64,000 bases of DNA from Arthrobacter sp. ERGS1:01 (GCF_001281315.1 NZ_CP012479.1:310001-374000); one strand, 5' to 3'; positions 8,147 through 17,658 are shown, numbered from the stretch's first letter. The notes: generated from the letters alone by a model not told the origin. Made by a program: numbers and translations.

Positions 8147-9016
8147 TTAGTCGAAGACCACCGTGCGGGTGCCGTCCAGGAGCACGCGATGTTCGGCGTG
8201 CCACTGCACGGCCTGGGCCAGGGTACGGGCCTCCACGGCACGGCCCACGGACACGAACTTTTCCACGGAGTGCCCGTGGGCCACCCGGATCACTTCCTGT
8301 TCGATGATGGGTCCCTCATCCAGCGCCGCGGTCACGTAGTGTGCCGTGGCGCCAATGATCTTCACGCCGCGGGCATGCGCCTGGTGGTAGGGCTTGGCGC
8401 CCTTGAAGGACGGCAGGAAGGAGTGGTGGATGTTGATGGCCTTGCCGGCCAGGTGCTTGCACAGATCGTCGGAGAGCACCTGCATGTAGCGGGCCAGGAC
8501 CACCAGCTCGACCTCGTGCTCGGCCACGAGCGCCAGCAGCTCCGCCTCGGCGTCGGCCTTCGTCTCCGGTGTGACCGGGATGTAGTAGAAGGGGATGCCG
8601 TAGAAATTGGCCAACGGCTCAAGGTCCCGGTGGTTGGAGACGATGGCGGGAATCTCAATGGGCAGGGTGCCTGAGCGCTGCAGGAACAGCAGGTCGTTGA
8701 TGCAATGCGCGGCCTTGGACGCCAGGATCAGGGTGCGCACCGGGGCGCCGGCGCGGTGCAGCTGCCAGTTGAGCCCAAACTGCCCGGCAACACTCTCGAG
8801 GTGCTCGCGGAGCCGGCTGAACGACGTCGAGGTTTCCACGGCAACGCGCATGAAGAATGTTCCGGTGTCCGGGTTGCCGTACTGCTGGGAGTCGGTGATA
8901 TTGCACCCGGCCTCCAGGAGCGAGCCGGAAACGGCGTGGACAATGCCGGGCTGGTCGGCGCAGGAAAGCGTCAACACAAAACCGGTGGGGAGGCCTGGGA
9001 ATGTCGTGTCAGTCAC
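8147..9016 (-). CDS. purU: Formyltetrahydrofolate deformylase
   Basis: A 289-residue enzyme that hydrolyses 10-formyl-tetrahydrofolate to formate and tetrahydrofolate, balancing one-carbon pools. An N-terminal ACT domain (LTLSCADQPGIVHAVSG) is followed by a formyltransferase domain with the catalytic Asn-His pair in INIHHSFLPSF and Asp in ALDEGPIIEQ. The GTG start at 9016 fits the usual length of about 285. It has TAACCT ending 7 nt upstream and little Shine-Dalgarno match, so it may be leaderless. It is divergent from the riboswitch-glyA-folD unit, which belongs to the same pathway. Confidence 0.93.
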   Translation of the reverse strand: MTDTTFPGLPTGFVLTLSCADQPGIVHAVSGSLLEAGCNITDSQQYGNPDTGTFFMRVAVETSTSFSRLREHLESVAGQFGLNWQLHRAGAPVRTLILASKAAHCINDLLFLQRSGTLPIEIPAIVSNHRDLEPLANFYGIPFYYIPVTPETKADAEAELLALVAEHEVELVVLARYMQVLSDDLCKHLAGKAINIHHSFLPSFKGAKPYHQAHARGVKIIGATAHYVTAALDEGPIIEQEVIRVAHGHSVEKFVSVGRAVEARTLAQAVQWHAEHRVLLDGTRTVVFD

Positions 9017-9059
9017 CCGTCCAAGGTTACCGTCCCGTCGCGGCCCTGTACTACAATTG

Positions 9060-9145
9060 GCCGTGTTGCAACTGGCGATGAGGTGGGACACCACCGGGGA
9101 GTAACACGAGCGAAGACCTCACGATCGTACGCCTGGGACGAGAGG
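9060..9145 (+). ncRNA. Probable ZTP/ZMP (pfl) riboswitch upstream of glyA
   Basis: Features recalled for the pfl motif are present. A pairing GTTGC/GTAAC (9065-9069 with 9101-9105, one G-U) encloses ACTGGCGA, a hairpin 9082-9086/9091-9095 and the run CGGGGAG. After a linker the conserved 3' segment GCCTGGG lies at 9131-9137. glyA and folD are classic targets of this riboswitch, which senses the purine intermediate ZMP/ZTP when 10-formyl-THF is scarce. The downstream arms GGTGGAGG (9171-9178) and CCTCCACC (9248-9255) could pair as an expression platform. A covariance-model search would be decisive. Confidence 0.72.
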
Positions 9146-9308
9146 TCACGAACGCCAATGAATGATTGGCGGTGGAGGAAACCCGCACGCACTGCGGTGG
9201 AACATTACACAGGGTTTCACACAGTGGGCACACCAAGCATGGGCACGCCTCCACCGGATAATCTGGCCTAGAAGAGTTTGTTCGTGTCGTCCATCCAGGA
9301 GTCTTGAC

Positions 9309-10595
9309 GTGTCTTTTACCCCCACCCAGTCCGTGACCAATGCCCCGCTCTCCGAGCTGGACCCCGAGATCGCCGCCGTCCTGAAGGACGAGTTGGGCCG
9401 CCAGCGCGACACGCTGGAAATGATCGCTTCCGAAAACTTTGCCCCCCGCGCCGTCCTTGAGGCCCAGGGCTCCGTGCTGACCAACAAGTACGCCGAAGGC
9501 TACCCGGGACGCCGCTACTACGGCGGCTGCGAATACGTCGACGTCGCCGAGAATCTGGCGATCGAGCGCGTGAAGAGCCTGTTCGGCGCCGAGTACGCCA
9601 ACGTCCAGCCGCACTCCGGCGCCCAGGCCAACGCCGCCGCCCTTGCCGCCATGATCAAGCCGGGCGAGAAGATCCTTGGCCTGTCGCTGGCGCACGGCGG
9701 CCACCTGACCCACGGCATGAAGCTGAACTTCTCCGGCAAGCTGTACGACGTCGCCGCCTACCAGGTCGAGGAAGACACCTTCCGCATCGACATGGACAAG
9801 CTGCGCGAGCAGGCCATCGCCGAGAAGCCCCAGGTCATCATCGCCGGCTGGTCCGCCTACCCGCGCCATCTGGACTTTGCCGCGTTCCGCTCCATCGCCG
9901 ACGAGGTTGGCGCGCTCCTGTGGACGGACATGGCCCACTTTGCCGGCCTGGTCGCCGCCGGCCTGCACCCGTCACCGGTGCCGTACTCCGACGTCGTCAC
10001 CTCCACGGTGCACAAGACCCTTTCCGGCCCGCGCTCCGGCGTGATCCTGGCCAAGCAGGAATGGGCCAAGAAGCTGAACTCCGCAGTCTTCCCGGGACAG
10101 CAGGGCGGACCGCTCATGCATGTCATCGCCGCCAAGGCCGTGGCCTTCAAGGTTGCTGCCGGTGAGGAATTCGCCGAGCGCCAGGCCCGCGTCCTGGAAG
10201 GCGCCAAGATCATCGCCGAGCGCCTGAACGCCGCCGATGTTGCCGAGGCCGGCGTGTCCGTGCTGACCGGTGGCACCGACGTGCACCTGGTGCTCGTCGA
10301 CCTGCGCAACTCGCAGCTGGACGGCCAGCAGGCCGAGGACCTCCTGCACAGCGTCGGCATCACCGTGAACCGCAACGCCGTCCCGTTCGACCCCCGCCCG
10401 CCGATGGTCACCTCCGGCCTGCGGATCGGCACCCCGGCCCTGGCCACCCGCGGCTTCGGCGCAGCGGAGTTCACCGAGGTTGCCGAGATCATCGCCGCAG
10501 CTCTGAAGGGCGGCGCCGACGTCGACGCCCTCAGCGCCCGCGTCAAGGCCCTCGCCGCCGACTTCCCGCTCTACCCCGGTCAGGAAGAATGGTAA
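9309..10595 (+). CDS. glyA: Serine hydroxymethyltransferase
   Basis: A 428-residue PLP enzyme that converts serine and tetrahydrofolate to glycine and 5,10-methylene-THF. The PLP lysine is Lys236 in [13 protein letters not shown]. The segments [24 protein letters not shown] and [12 protein letters not shown] are family hallmarks. The GTG start at 9309 has AGGAG about 8 nt upstream and gives the normal length. It heads the glyA-folD operon and is preceded by the candidate ZTP riboswitch. The next gene begins within its last codons. Confidence 0.96.
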   Translation: MSFTPTQSVTNAPLSELDPEIAAVLKDELGRQRDTLEMIASENFAPRAVLEAQGSVLTNKYAEGYPGRRYYGGCEYVDVAENLAIERVKSLFGAEYANVQPHSGAQANAAALAAMIKPGEKILGLSLAHGGHLTHGMKLNFSGKLYDVAAYQVEEDTFRIDMDKLREQAIAEKPQVIIAGWSAYPRHLDFAAFRSIADEVGALLWTDMAHFAGLVAAGLHPSPVPYSDVVTSTVHKTLSGPRSGVILAKQEWAKKLNSAVFPGQQGGPLMHVIAAKAVAFKVAAGEEFAERQARVLEGAKIIAERLNAADVAEAGVSVLTGGTDVHLVLVDLRNSQLDGQQAEDLLHSVGITVNRNAVPFDPRPPMVTSGLRIGTPALATRGFGAAEFTEVAEIIAAALKGGADVDALSARVKALAADFPLYPGQEEW

Positions 10596-11473
10596 GCGTG
10601 GCACAAGCACAAATCCTTGACGGCAAGGCAACCGCCGCCGCCATCAAGGCCGAATTGACCACCCGCGTCGCGGCCCTGGCTGCCCGCGGGATCACGCCGG
10701 GCCTTGGCACCATCCTGGTGGGCTCGGACCCGGGCTCCCAGTGGTACGTGGCCGGCAAGCACAAGGATTGCGCCGAGGTGGGCATCAACTCGCTCCGCGT
10801 CGACCTGCCCGAAACGGCCACCCAGGACGAGGTCTTGGCAGCTGTTCGCCAGCTCAACGAGGACCCCGCCTGCACCGGCTACATCGTCCAGCTTCCGCTG
10901 CCGGCGCACATTGACCAGGACGTGGTGCTCGAAGCCATCGACCCGGCCAAGGACGCCGACGGCCTGCACCCGATGAACCTGGGCCGCCTGGTGGCGAACG
11001 TGAACCGCCCCATGACGTCCCCGCTGCCGTGCACGCCCAAGGGCTGCATCGTGCTGCTGGAACGCCACGGCATCACGCTCAACGGCAAGCACGTGCTGGT
11101 GGTGGGCCGCGGCGTCACGATCGGCCGGCCCATGGGCCTGCTGCTGACCCGCCGCGACGTCAACGCCACCGTGACCCTGGCCCACACCGGCACGCAGGAC
11201 CTGGCCGCCGAACTGGGCCGGGCCGACGTGGTCATCGCCGCCGCCGGGCAGCCGCACATGATCAAGGCCGCCGACCTCAAGCCGGGCGCCATCGTGCTCG
11301 ACGTCGGTGTCAGCCGCGTCGACGACGGCAACGGCAAGGCCGTGGTCACCGGTGACGTGGAGCCCGCAGCCGCCAACGTGGCGAGCTGGATCTCCCCGAA
11401 CCCGGGCGGCGTGGGTCCCATGACCCGCGCCATGCTGCTCGCCAACGTGGTCGAGGCCGCCGAGCGCGCCTAA
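10589..11473 (+). CDS. folD: Methylene-THF dehydrogenase/cyclohydrolase
   Basis: A 294-residue bifunctional enzyme that oxidises 5,10-methylene-THF and hydrolyses the product to 10-formyl-THF. The catalytic Lys57 sits in YVAGKHK. QLPLP, PCTPKG and the Rossmann turn [13 protein letters not shown] are clear. The ATG at 10589 overlaps the last codons of glyA by 7 bp. A GTG at 10598 (spaced about 9 nt from AGGAAG) is an equally good start and would leave a 2-nt gap. Together with glyA it turns serine into 10-formyl-THF for purine synthesis. The 3' end of this gene has a degenerate copy about 420 bp downstream. Confidence 0.95.
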   Translation: MVSVAQAQILDGKATAAAIKAELTTRVAALAARGITPGLGTILVGSDPGSQWYVAGKHKDCAEVGINSLRVDLPETATQDEVLAAVRQLNEDPACTGYIVQLPLPAHIDQDVVLEAIDPAKDADGLHPMNLGRLVANVNRPMTSPLPCTPKGCIVLLERHGITLNGKHVLVVGRGVTIGRPMGLLLTRRDVNATVTLAHTGTQDLAAELGRADVVIAAAGQPHMIKAADLKPGAIVLDVGVSRVDDGNGKAVVTGDVEPAAANVASWISPNPGGVGPMTRAMLLANVVEAAERA

Positions 11474-11550
11474 AGAAGAACATCATCACGCACCACCGCA
11501 GTCGCCCGCACTCCCTCGGAGTGCGGGCGACTGCGCGTTGGGCGGTGATG
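11455..11550 (+). repeat. Direct repeat copy 1: folD tail plus hairpin terminator
   Basis: This segment spans the last folD codons and an 18-bp perfect hairpin (11497-11514 with 11518-11535, 3-nt loop). A second copy lies at 11880-11975. The hairpin probably terminates glyA-folD transcription. Confidence 0.8.
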
Positions 11551-12007
11551 GGGCGTTGGCGGAGCGTGCGCCGGCGTCCCGCGGAGGACGTGGCAGGCGC
11601 GAACAGAGCCGAACGGCCGGGCCGGCCGCCGCGAGAACTGGCTATGCCACCGAACCCTGACGAATTGCACCAGTTGGGCGCCCAAGGGACAGTTCTCGGC
11701 ACAGAGTTCAGGTCTCGGCGCGAAATGCAGTTCTCGAGCGCTGCCGTTTCAGCCGTGCGCCGGCCCCGGGACGGATCGAGAGCCGGCGGGTTTCGGGAGT
11801 CCCGCGCGGAAAACATACTCAAATCCGCGCCACTGTGAAAGTGGCGCGGAGTTGCCGGCAAACTCTGCGCAGGACTCGCGGCCGCCGGGCGTGCCTAAAG
11901 AAGAACATCATCACGCACCACCGCAGTCGCCCGTACTCCCGCCGGAGTACGGGCGACTGCGCGTTGGGGGTGATGTGCGCGGCGGCGGCGCGGATTACGC
12001 TCGTCTC
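11474..12007. other. 534-bp gene-free stretch between folD and the sensor kinase
   Basis: Open frames here have no start signals and no family features. The stretch holds two copies of the folD-tail/terminator repeat at its ends. Between them is a 10-bp hairpin at 11824-11833/11841-11850, and GAGAACTG at 11632 with two inverted copies CAGTTCTC at 11690 and 11727. It looks like the residue of a local duplication. Confidence 0.6.
11880..11975 (+). repeat. Direct repeat copy 2: folD tail remnant plus hairpin
   Basis: This copy is nearly identical to 11455-11550, including the TAA and the following 40 bases. Its hairpin (11922-11939 with 11944-11961) differs from copy 1 by a C-to-T in one arm matched by a G-to-A in the other, so pairing is kept. 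It ends about 30 bp before the sensor kinase start. Confidence 0.8.
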
Positions 12008-13156
12008 ATGAGAAGTGCGCGCAGGGGTCCGCCAATAGGCGTCGTGGTGGTGCTTGCCGCGCTCATCCAACTCGGGGGCACCCATGTGGCGGCGACCCAC
12101 CAACCGCTCGCGCACCGGCTGGACGGGCTCGCCTACGCGCTCCTGCTGGCCGGGCCGCTGCTGCTGCTCCTGCGGCGCAGGGCCCCGGAGGCCATGCTCG
12201 GGGCCGTGGCCCTCGTGACGGGCGCCTATTTCGCGCTCGGCTACCCTTTGGGGCCGGCGCCGCTGTCCCTGGCCCTGGCCATCATCCTGGCCACGGCCGC
12301 CCGGCGGCGCGTCTTCAGCTGGTCGGTGACGGCCGCCGTCGTCGTTGCCGTGTTCACCTGGGCGCTGCTGCACGGCGGCGAGCAGGGACTCATCCCGGCC
12401 ACGGCGGCGGCCGCCTGGCTGGTGATCATGGTGCTGATCGGTGAGGCCGTGCGCGCTAACCGGGAGCGGCAGGCAACCCGGCGCGCCCAGGCGGAGGCGC
12501 GCAAGCTGCGCGCCCAGGACGAGTACCGGCTGGCCCTGGCCCGGGACATCCACGACGTCGTGGCGCATTCGCTGTCCATGATCAACGTCCGGGCGTCGGT
12601 TGCACTGCACTTGGCGGACCGGGATCCAGAGCAGTTGCGCCCGGCCCTGGAGGCGATCAAGACGGCCAGCAAGGAGTCCCTGGTCCAGGTGCGCGAACTG
12701 TTGGGCGTGCTGCGCGAGGACGCCCCGCTGTCGCCGCAGCTCACCCTGGCGCAGCTGCCGGAACTCATCGCGGAGGCGCGGCACAGCGGCCTGGACGTGA
12801 CGCTGGCGTACGACGGCGACGCCGCGGCCCTGTCCGCCAGGCTCGGCCCGGAGCGGCAGGCCGTCATCTACCGGGTGGTCCAGGAAGCGGTCACGAACGC
12901 GATCAGGCATTCCGGCGGCGCGCACATCGCGGTCCGGCTGGGGCCGGCCGTGCGGGACACGCTGAACATTGCGGTGGACGACGACGGCGACGGCCGGCAA
13001 GGCGCGCCCGAGGGCAACGGGCTGCGCGGGCTCCGCGAACGCGTGGAAGGCGTGGGCGGAAGCGTTGATGTGGTGGAACTGAACCCCGGCCTTGGCATTC
13101 GTGTGGCCGTGCCGCTGGGCTCGTCATTGGGCGCGCCGGAAGCGGGCCGGCCGTGA
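12008..13156 (+). CDS. Two-component sensor histidine kinase, NarL/DesK type
   Basis: A 382-residue membrane kinase. Hydrophobic segments fill residues 5-150 with very short outside loops. A HisKA_3 dimerisation domain follows with phosphoacceptor His182 in ARDIHDVVAHSLSMI, then an HATPase domain with NAIRHSGG (N box) and GNGLRGLRERV. The signal is not evident from the sequence. The ATG at 12008 has TACGCT ending 6 nt upstream and no Shine-Dalgarno site, so it may be leaderless. It overlaps its response regulator by 4 bp (GTGA). Confidence 0.9.
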   Translation: MRSARRGPPIGVVVVLAALIQLGGTHVAATHQPLAHRLDGLAYALLLAGPLLLLLRRRAPEAMLGAVALVTGAYFALGYPLGPAPLSLALAIILATAARRRVFSWSVTAAVVVAVFTWALLHGGEQGLIPATAAAAWLVIMVLIGEAVRANRERQATRRAQAEARKLRAQDEYRLALARDIHDVVAHSLSMINVRASVALHLADRDPEQLRPALEAIKTASKESLVQVRELLGVLREDAPLSPQLTLAQLPELIAEARHSGLDVTLAYDGDAAALSARLGPERQAVIYRVVQEAVTNAIRHSGGAHIAVRLGPAVRDTLNIAVDDDGDGRQGAPEGNGLRGLRERVEGVGGSVDVVELNPGLGIRVAVPLGSSLGAPEAGRP

Positions 13157-13815
13157 TCCGGGTGTTGATCGCCGACGACCAGACGCTCATCCGGGCCGGC
13201 TTCAAGGCGCTCCTGAACGCCGAGCCGAACATGGAGGTGGTGGCCGAGGCGGGCACGGGCCGGGACGCCGTGGCGATGGCGAAGGCGCACCGTCCCGACG
13301 TCATCCTGATGGACATCCGCATGCCGGACGGTGACGGGCTGGCCGCCGCCGCGCAGATCCTCGGGGACCCGGCCCTGCCCGGCACCCACGTCATCATCCT
13401 GACCACCTTCGAGCTCGATGAATACATCATCGAGGCCGTGCGGGCCGGGGCCGCCGGCTTCCTGGTCAAGGACACCGAGCCGGAGGAGCTGATCCGCGCC
13501 GTCCGGGTGGTGCACGACGGCGACGCACTGCTCTCGCCGTCCGTGGCCCGAAAGATCATGGCCCGGCTGGCCGCACAAACCCGGATCGTCACACCGCCGC
13601 CGGAGCTGGCGCAAGTCACCGAGCGTGAACGCCAGGTCCTGGCGCTCGTGGGGGAGGGGCTGAACAACGCCGAGATCGCGGCCCGGCTGTTCATCACCCC
13701 GCTGACCGCAAAAACGCACGTATCCCGCATCATGACGAAACTCATGGTGCGGGACCGTGCGCAATTGGTGGTGCTGGCCTACGAGTCCGGACTCGTCCGC
13801 CCGGGCTGGACGTAA
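13153..13815 (+). CDS. NarL/FixJ-family response regulator
   Basis: A 220-residue regulator with a receiver domain (phosphoacceptor Asp54 in ILMDIRMPD, Lys in FLVKDTEPEE) and a C-terminal LuxR-type helix-turn-helix (TERERQVLALVGEGLNNAEIA, split here by family convention near residue 155). It is the partner of the kinase, with which it shares the bases GTGA. The targets cannot be read from the sequence; the neighbouring amine-use genes are candidates only by position. Confidence 0.92.
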   Translation: MIRVLIADDQTLIRAGFKALLNAEPNMEVVAEAGTGRDAVAMAKAHRPDVILMDIRMPDGDGLAAAAQILGDPALPGTHVIILTTFELDEYIIEAVRAGAAGFLVKDTEPEELIRAVRVVHDGDALLSPSVARKIMARLAAQTRIVTPPPELAQVTERERQVLALVGEGLNNAEIAARLFITPLTAKTHVSRIMTKLMVRDRAQLVVLAYESGLVRPGWT

Positions 13816-13881
13816 TACGCGGAGACGTGGGTCCACACCGGGCCCACGCTGGGCCCACGCTGGGCCCACAGGCGCGAGGGA

Positions 13882-13915
13882 CCCATGTGAAGCCGCGCCA
13901 GCGGGTTCACATGGG
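13882..13915. terminator. Hairpin between convergent response regulator and permease
   Basis: Arms 13882-13891 and 13906-13915 pair perfectly over 10 bp around a 14-nt loop. Just before it, an 11-bp unit (GGGCCCACGCT) is repeated about 2.7 times at 13840-13869. The position between converging genes suggests bidirectional termination. Confidence 0.5.
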
Positions 13916-13927
13916 AGCGCCTGGGGA

Positions 13928-15364
13928 CTAGGACACGTTGAGCGGGATGCGCTTGAAGTAGGGGCTGCCCTTGCGCCAGTAGATGAACATCGGGATCAGG
14001 CCCAGGGCTAGGGTCCCGAGGCCGATCGAGACCACCACAGGGCCGAGCTCGGGGATGGAGACCACGAAGATCCAGCCCATGAACACCGCCCCAAGCCCGG
14101 GCCACAGGCCGATGAAGATGAAGTTCTTCCACGACTTGAAGATCAGCTTGCGGTAAGCGACCACCACGGCCAGTGCGGCGAGGCAGTAGTAGAAGGCGAT
14201 CTGCAGGCCGATCGAGCTGATGGCGTCGGAGAGGATGTCCCCAACGCTGCCCAGGAAGTTGGAACCGATGAACAAAACGAGCGAGACAAGCGCAACGATG
14301 GCTGTGGCGAACGCCGGCGTCTGCCACTTCTTGTGGGCCCGGCCGAACGCGGCCGGCAGGGTCTTGTCCCGGCCCATGGCGAACAGCGAGCGGGTCACCT
14401 GGATCAGCGTGGTTTCCAGGGTGGCGATCGTGGAGAGCATGACGGCGATGATCAGGATCTTTCCGCCGAGGCCGGGCCAGATGACCTCGCCCAGTGCTCC
14501 GAGCACGTTGTCGCTGTTTGCCGCAATCTGGTCACCGGTCATCATGACGTTGATGCCGATCGTGAACACCTCGAACAGGAGGAACACGATGACGACGCCG
14601 AGGATGCCGCCCAGGCCCGAGCTCTTGTGCGCGTTGTCGGTCTCCTCGCTCAGGTTGGCGCTGACGTCCCAGCCCCAGTAGTAGAAGGCGGCAATCAAGG
14701 CGGCGGCGACGAACCCTCCCATGCCTTGGAAGTGGTTGAAGGCGAACCAGTCCCAGGAGAACGACGGCCCGGCATGGGCGCCGGTGCTTGCCTTCACGAT
14801 GGCGATCAGCGCAAACACCACCAGGATCAGCACCTCGATGGTGGACATGATCCATTGCGCCCGCGCCGTGAGCTGGGCACCCAGCATGACGCAGGCCACC
14901 ATGACCAGGAACCAGACGGCACCAATGCCGGTGGCCAGGGCCACGTTGCCGGAGTTCTCCGGACTGAACAGGGCCAGGGTCATGGCTCCGGCCGGCAGTG
15001 AACCGGCCACCATGAAGATGGTCGCCGAGACCACCAGCGCCCAGCCGCACAGGAAGCCGAGTGCCGGGTGCAGCGCCCTGCCCACCCAGGAGTACGCGGC
15101 GCCGGCGTTGACGTCCGCCTTGCCCAGGTAGGAGAACGCCCAGGCGATGCCGATCATGGGCAGCCCGCACCAGAGGAGGGCGGCGGGGCTGGCCAATCCG
15201 GCGGCGGCCACGAGTGCCGCCGTCGTCGCGGCGATGGAGTAGGCCGGCGCGCTGCCGGCCACGGCCATGACGACGGCGCCGGCGGCCGAGATGGCCCCGG
15301 CCTGGAGCTTGTGTTCGGGTTCTCGGTCGGCGGTGGCGCTGGCCTCAGCGAGTGGACGGCTCAT
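13928..15364 (-). CDS. APC-family amino acid/amine permease
   Basis: A 478-residue transporter with about 12 membrane helices. The N-terminal AVAGSAPAYSIAATTAAL is the characteristic first-helix motif of APC permeases. AGGA lies 8 nt before the ATG. It follows the copper amine oxidase gene on the same strand with a 72-nt gap, so it probably brings in the amine that the oxidase attacks, or a related compound. The substrate cannot be assigned from sequence alone. Confidence 0.85.
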   Translation of the reverse strand: MSRPLAEASATADREPEHKLQAGAISAAGAVVMAVAGSAPAYSIAATTAALVAAAGLASPAALLWCGLPMIGIAWAFSYLGKADVNAGAAYSWVGRALHPALGFLCGWALVVSATIFMVAGSLPAGAMTLALFSPENSGNVALATGIGAVWFLVMVACVMLGAQLTARAQWIMSTIEVLILVVFALIAIVKASTGAHAGPSFSWDWFAFNHFQGMGGFVAAALIAAFYYWGWDVSANLSEETDNAHKSSGLGGILGVVIVFLLFEVFTIGINVMMTGDQIAANSDNVLGALGEVIWPGLGGKILIIAVMLSTIATLETTLIQVTRSLFAMGRDKTLPAAFGRAHKKWQTPAFATAIVALVSLVLFIGSNFLGSVGDILSDAISSIGLQIAFYYCLAALAVVVAYRKLIFKSWKNFIFIGLWPGLGAVFMGWIFVVSIPELGPVVVSIGLGTLALGLIPMFIYWRKGSPYFKRIPLNVS

Positions 15365-15436
15365 GGTGGGATTCCTTCGATGGGAGCAAAACGGGGAGCA
15401 AAGCGAACGGGGTGGTGATGCCTTCCATAGGGGTGA

Positions 15437-17389
15437 CTAGTGGCAGGATTCGCCGGATTCGTGGCCGGGACCGGCGTGCCCGGACGGTGACGGGGCCACG
15501 TCCAGGGCGGGGTTCCGGTCGAAGAAGCCGACCGGCTTGAGCCAGAAGGAGACGGTGTCCGCCGGCATGACGGGCCAATCCTCCGGGCGGGTGATGTGGT
15601 GGATCCCGAAGGTGTACCAGAGCACCACGTCGGTGTTTTCGACGGGGCGCCCGGCCCGGACCCATTCGGGCATGCCCAGGCCGCCCTTGCCCTGGTTCAC
15701 GAACTCGCCGGCGGGCCAGCGTTCCTCGGGGTCGTTGGGGGTCACCCACACGGTGTGGCCCACCACCTCGGCCCGCTGGAAGACGGGCGACGCCGGGTCG
15801 AAGAAGGGCGGGAAGGTGCTGGTGGGCACCAGCTTGTACGACGTCGGCAGGCCCAGGCCGTTCAACGAGTTGTCGTTGCTGACCTTCCAGGCGCGCTGGG
15901 TGTCCCAGCTGTAGTCGTCAAAGCCCTCCGTGGTGATGGGCGTGTTCTTCTGCCGCAGGGCAAGCCCCAATGGGTTCTCCGGGCCCATCGGCACCAGCTC
16001 GGTTTCGCTGCGGTAGACGGTGTTTTCCGTGCCGTCGATGTCCAGGTCCATGCGGGCCACCAGGAAGTGCTGGTGGAAGGGGGCATAGGTGCGCTGGTCC
16101 ACGAGGGTGCCGTTGGGATGGTCCTGGCCCGGCGCAAAGTGCGTGGTCACCATGATGCCGGTGGCCCGCACCTCGCACTCGATGTTCCCGTCCTGGTAGA
16201 AGCGCCAGTAGACCAGGTACTCATAGTTGGCCACCGTCACGTGGAAGGAGACCACCAGCCGGCGCATGCGGCGGGTCTCGGTGCCGGCGTCGTGGTCCAC
16301 GTGCTTCCACAGGACGGCGGCGTCCTCCTCATGGATGCACACGGCGTTGGTGATGGTGTACGGCTCGCCGGCCGAATTGTGCATCACGGCGTCCAGGTAG
16401 CGGATCTCGCCCAGGCAGTCGCAGCCAAGCTCCAGCGACGTCGTCATGAAGCCCAGGCCCCACTCGCCGATGTCGAACGCGGTGCGCCGGTAGTGGTCCT
16501 CGCTGGGGTCGCGGTAGGGGACGGCCATCTCGGCGAAGGACAGCCTGTGGGCGATGGGCCGCTCCCGGCCGTGGTCGTTGTAGCTGACCCGGTGCAGCGT
16601 CATGCCCTCGCGGTAGTTGAACCCCACGCGCAGTGACCAGTTCTGCCACTGGATGAAGTTGCCGTCCACCGTGAACGACGGCCCCTCCGGCTGGTGGATC
16701 TCCAACGGCTTGAGCGCCGGCCGGGTGCTGGAGTTGCGCAGCGCCTCCGGGATCAGGTGCGGGACGTACTCGCCCATGATCTCGGGCCGCTCCACCGTGA
16801 ACGTGTCCTCGATTTCCAGCAGCTCCATCGAGTTGATGTCGATGACGCAGTGCAGGCCGTTGACCGGACCCGCATAGGGGTTGGCGCCGGCGGAGGCCCG
16901 CACCCAGGTGTCGGACCAGCCGATCCGCCGGCCCCGGTACTTCTCCGGGATGACGGCGTCCCCGTACGTCCAGGTATCCATGAACACGAGGGACAAATCG
17001 GTGATGCCGCGCTTGGCCAGCGCCGCGACAACATCGGGGTGCGCTCGCAGGGCGGCGTCGGCCTCCTCCCATTCGTCCACCGTGAAGTTCGGCTGTACGC
17101 CCGGGATGTGGGTGAAGGAGACGACGGTGCCGTTTGTCAGCGACAGCCGCGCCTGGTAGGTGGAGTTCGAGGACCGCTCGAAGCAGTTCACCCCGACGAT
17201 CCGATCGGGCACCGCCCCGGTCAACTCAAACGCCGTGACATCGGCCTTCGCCGGTTCAATCAGTTCAATGGCCGCCAGGCGCCAGCCGGGCGCCGTGACG
17301 CCGTGGACGCCGGCCAACAGTGCTGCCGACGCGCGGAACTCATCCGCGGACAACGGGTCAAGCGGGTGGAATCCGGAGGTGATGCCCAC
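15437..17389 (-). CDS. Copper-containing primary amine oxidase
   Basis: A 650-residue quinoprotein that oxidises primary amines to aldehyde, ammonia and hydrogen peroxide. Tyr389 in VANYEY is the precursor of the topaquinone cofactor. Copper ligands are His439 and His441 (FHQHF) and His598 (GIHHITRPEDW). The catalytic base is Asp306 (FDIGEW). Numbering is within 8 residues of Arthrobacter globiformis phenylethylamine oxidase. The GTG at 17389, with GGAAGG about 9 nt upstream, gives the family length; the frame stays open further upstream without support. The preferred amine is unknown. Confidence 0.92.
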   Translation of the reverse strand: MGITSGFHPLDPLSADEFRASAALLAGVHGVTAPGWRLAAIELIEPAKADVTAFELTGAVPDRIVGVNCFERSSNSTYQARLSLTNGTVVSFTHIPGVQPNFTVDEWEEADAALRAHPDVVAALAKRGITDLSLVFMDTWTYGDAVIPEKYRGRRIGWSDTWVRASAGANPYAGPVNGLHCVIDINSMELLEIEDTFTVERPEIMGEYVPHLIPEALRNSSTRPALKPLEIHQPEGPSFTVDGNFIQWQNWSLRVGFNYREGMTLHRVSYNDHGRERPIAHRLSFAEMAVPYRDPSEDHYRRTAFDIGEWGLGFMTTSLELGCDCLGEIRYLDAVMHNSAGEPYTITNAVCIHEEDAAVLWKHVDHDAGTETRRMRRLVVSFHVTVANYEYLVYWRFYQDGNIECEVRATGIMVTTHFAPGQDHPNGTLVDQRTYAPFHQHFLVARMDLDIDGTENTVYRSETELVPMGPENPLGLALRQKNTPITTEGFDDYSWDTQRAWKVSNDNSLNGLGLPTSYKLVPTSTFPPFFDPASPVFQRAEVVGHTVWVTPNDPEERWPAGEFVNQGKGGLGMPEWVRAGRPVENTDVVLWYTFGIHHITRPEDWPVMPADTVSFWLKPVGFFDRNPALDVAPSPSGHAGPGHESGESCH

Positions 17390-17445
17390 GCTGCACTTCC
17401 TTCCAAACGGCACGGGCCATGCGGCGGCCGCGCCAATAAATGAAT

Positions 17446-17458
17446 CTAATTCGTTTAG
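17446..17458 (-). promoter_or_regulatory. CTAA-N5-TTAG operator candidate before the amine oxidase
   Basis: An interrupted palindrome lies in an AT-rich patch 57 nt upstream of the amine oxidase start, where a promoter is expected. No regulator gene is adjacent, so the binding protein is unknown. Confidence 0.35.
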
Positions 17459-17658
17459 TATGTGGTTTGCATCACGTCCAAGGCAATGGTTGGGCCCGGA
17501 AATTTTCCTTTTTACGCCAAACCGGTACTTTGGCCGGCCTCCCGGGGGAGTAGCGGGGCCGGTCAAAGTGCCTCCCCGGGGCGACGCCGTCGAGCCCGCC
17601 GGGGAGAAGAGTTGAGGGACAGCCGAAGGACGGCTGGAAGCAACCTTGGAGGCACCCC

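Noticed and set aside
9162..9308. Upstream in-frame extension of glyA
   Set aside because: It would translate the riboswitch linker; the GTG at 9309 has a good binding site and gives the family length.
11474..12007. Small genes between folD and the sensor kinase
   Set aside because: The open frames are GC-driven, lack start signals, and run through the terminator repeats.
14220..15001. Long plus-strand frames opposite the second permease
   Set aside because: They are antisense to a clear membrane protein, lack start signals, and have Arg/Gly/Asp-rich mirror composition. The same applies to the long antisense frames over sdhA, the ABC genes, eno, ndh and the DUF255 gene.
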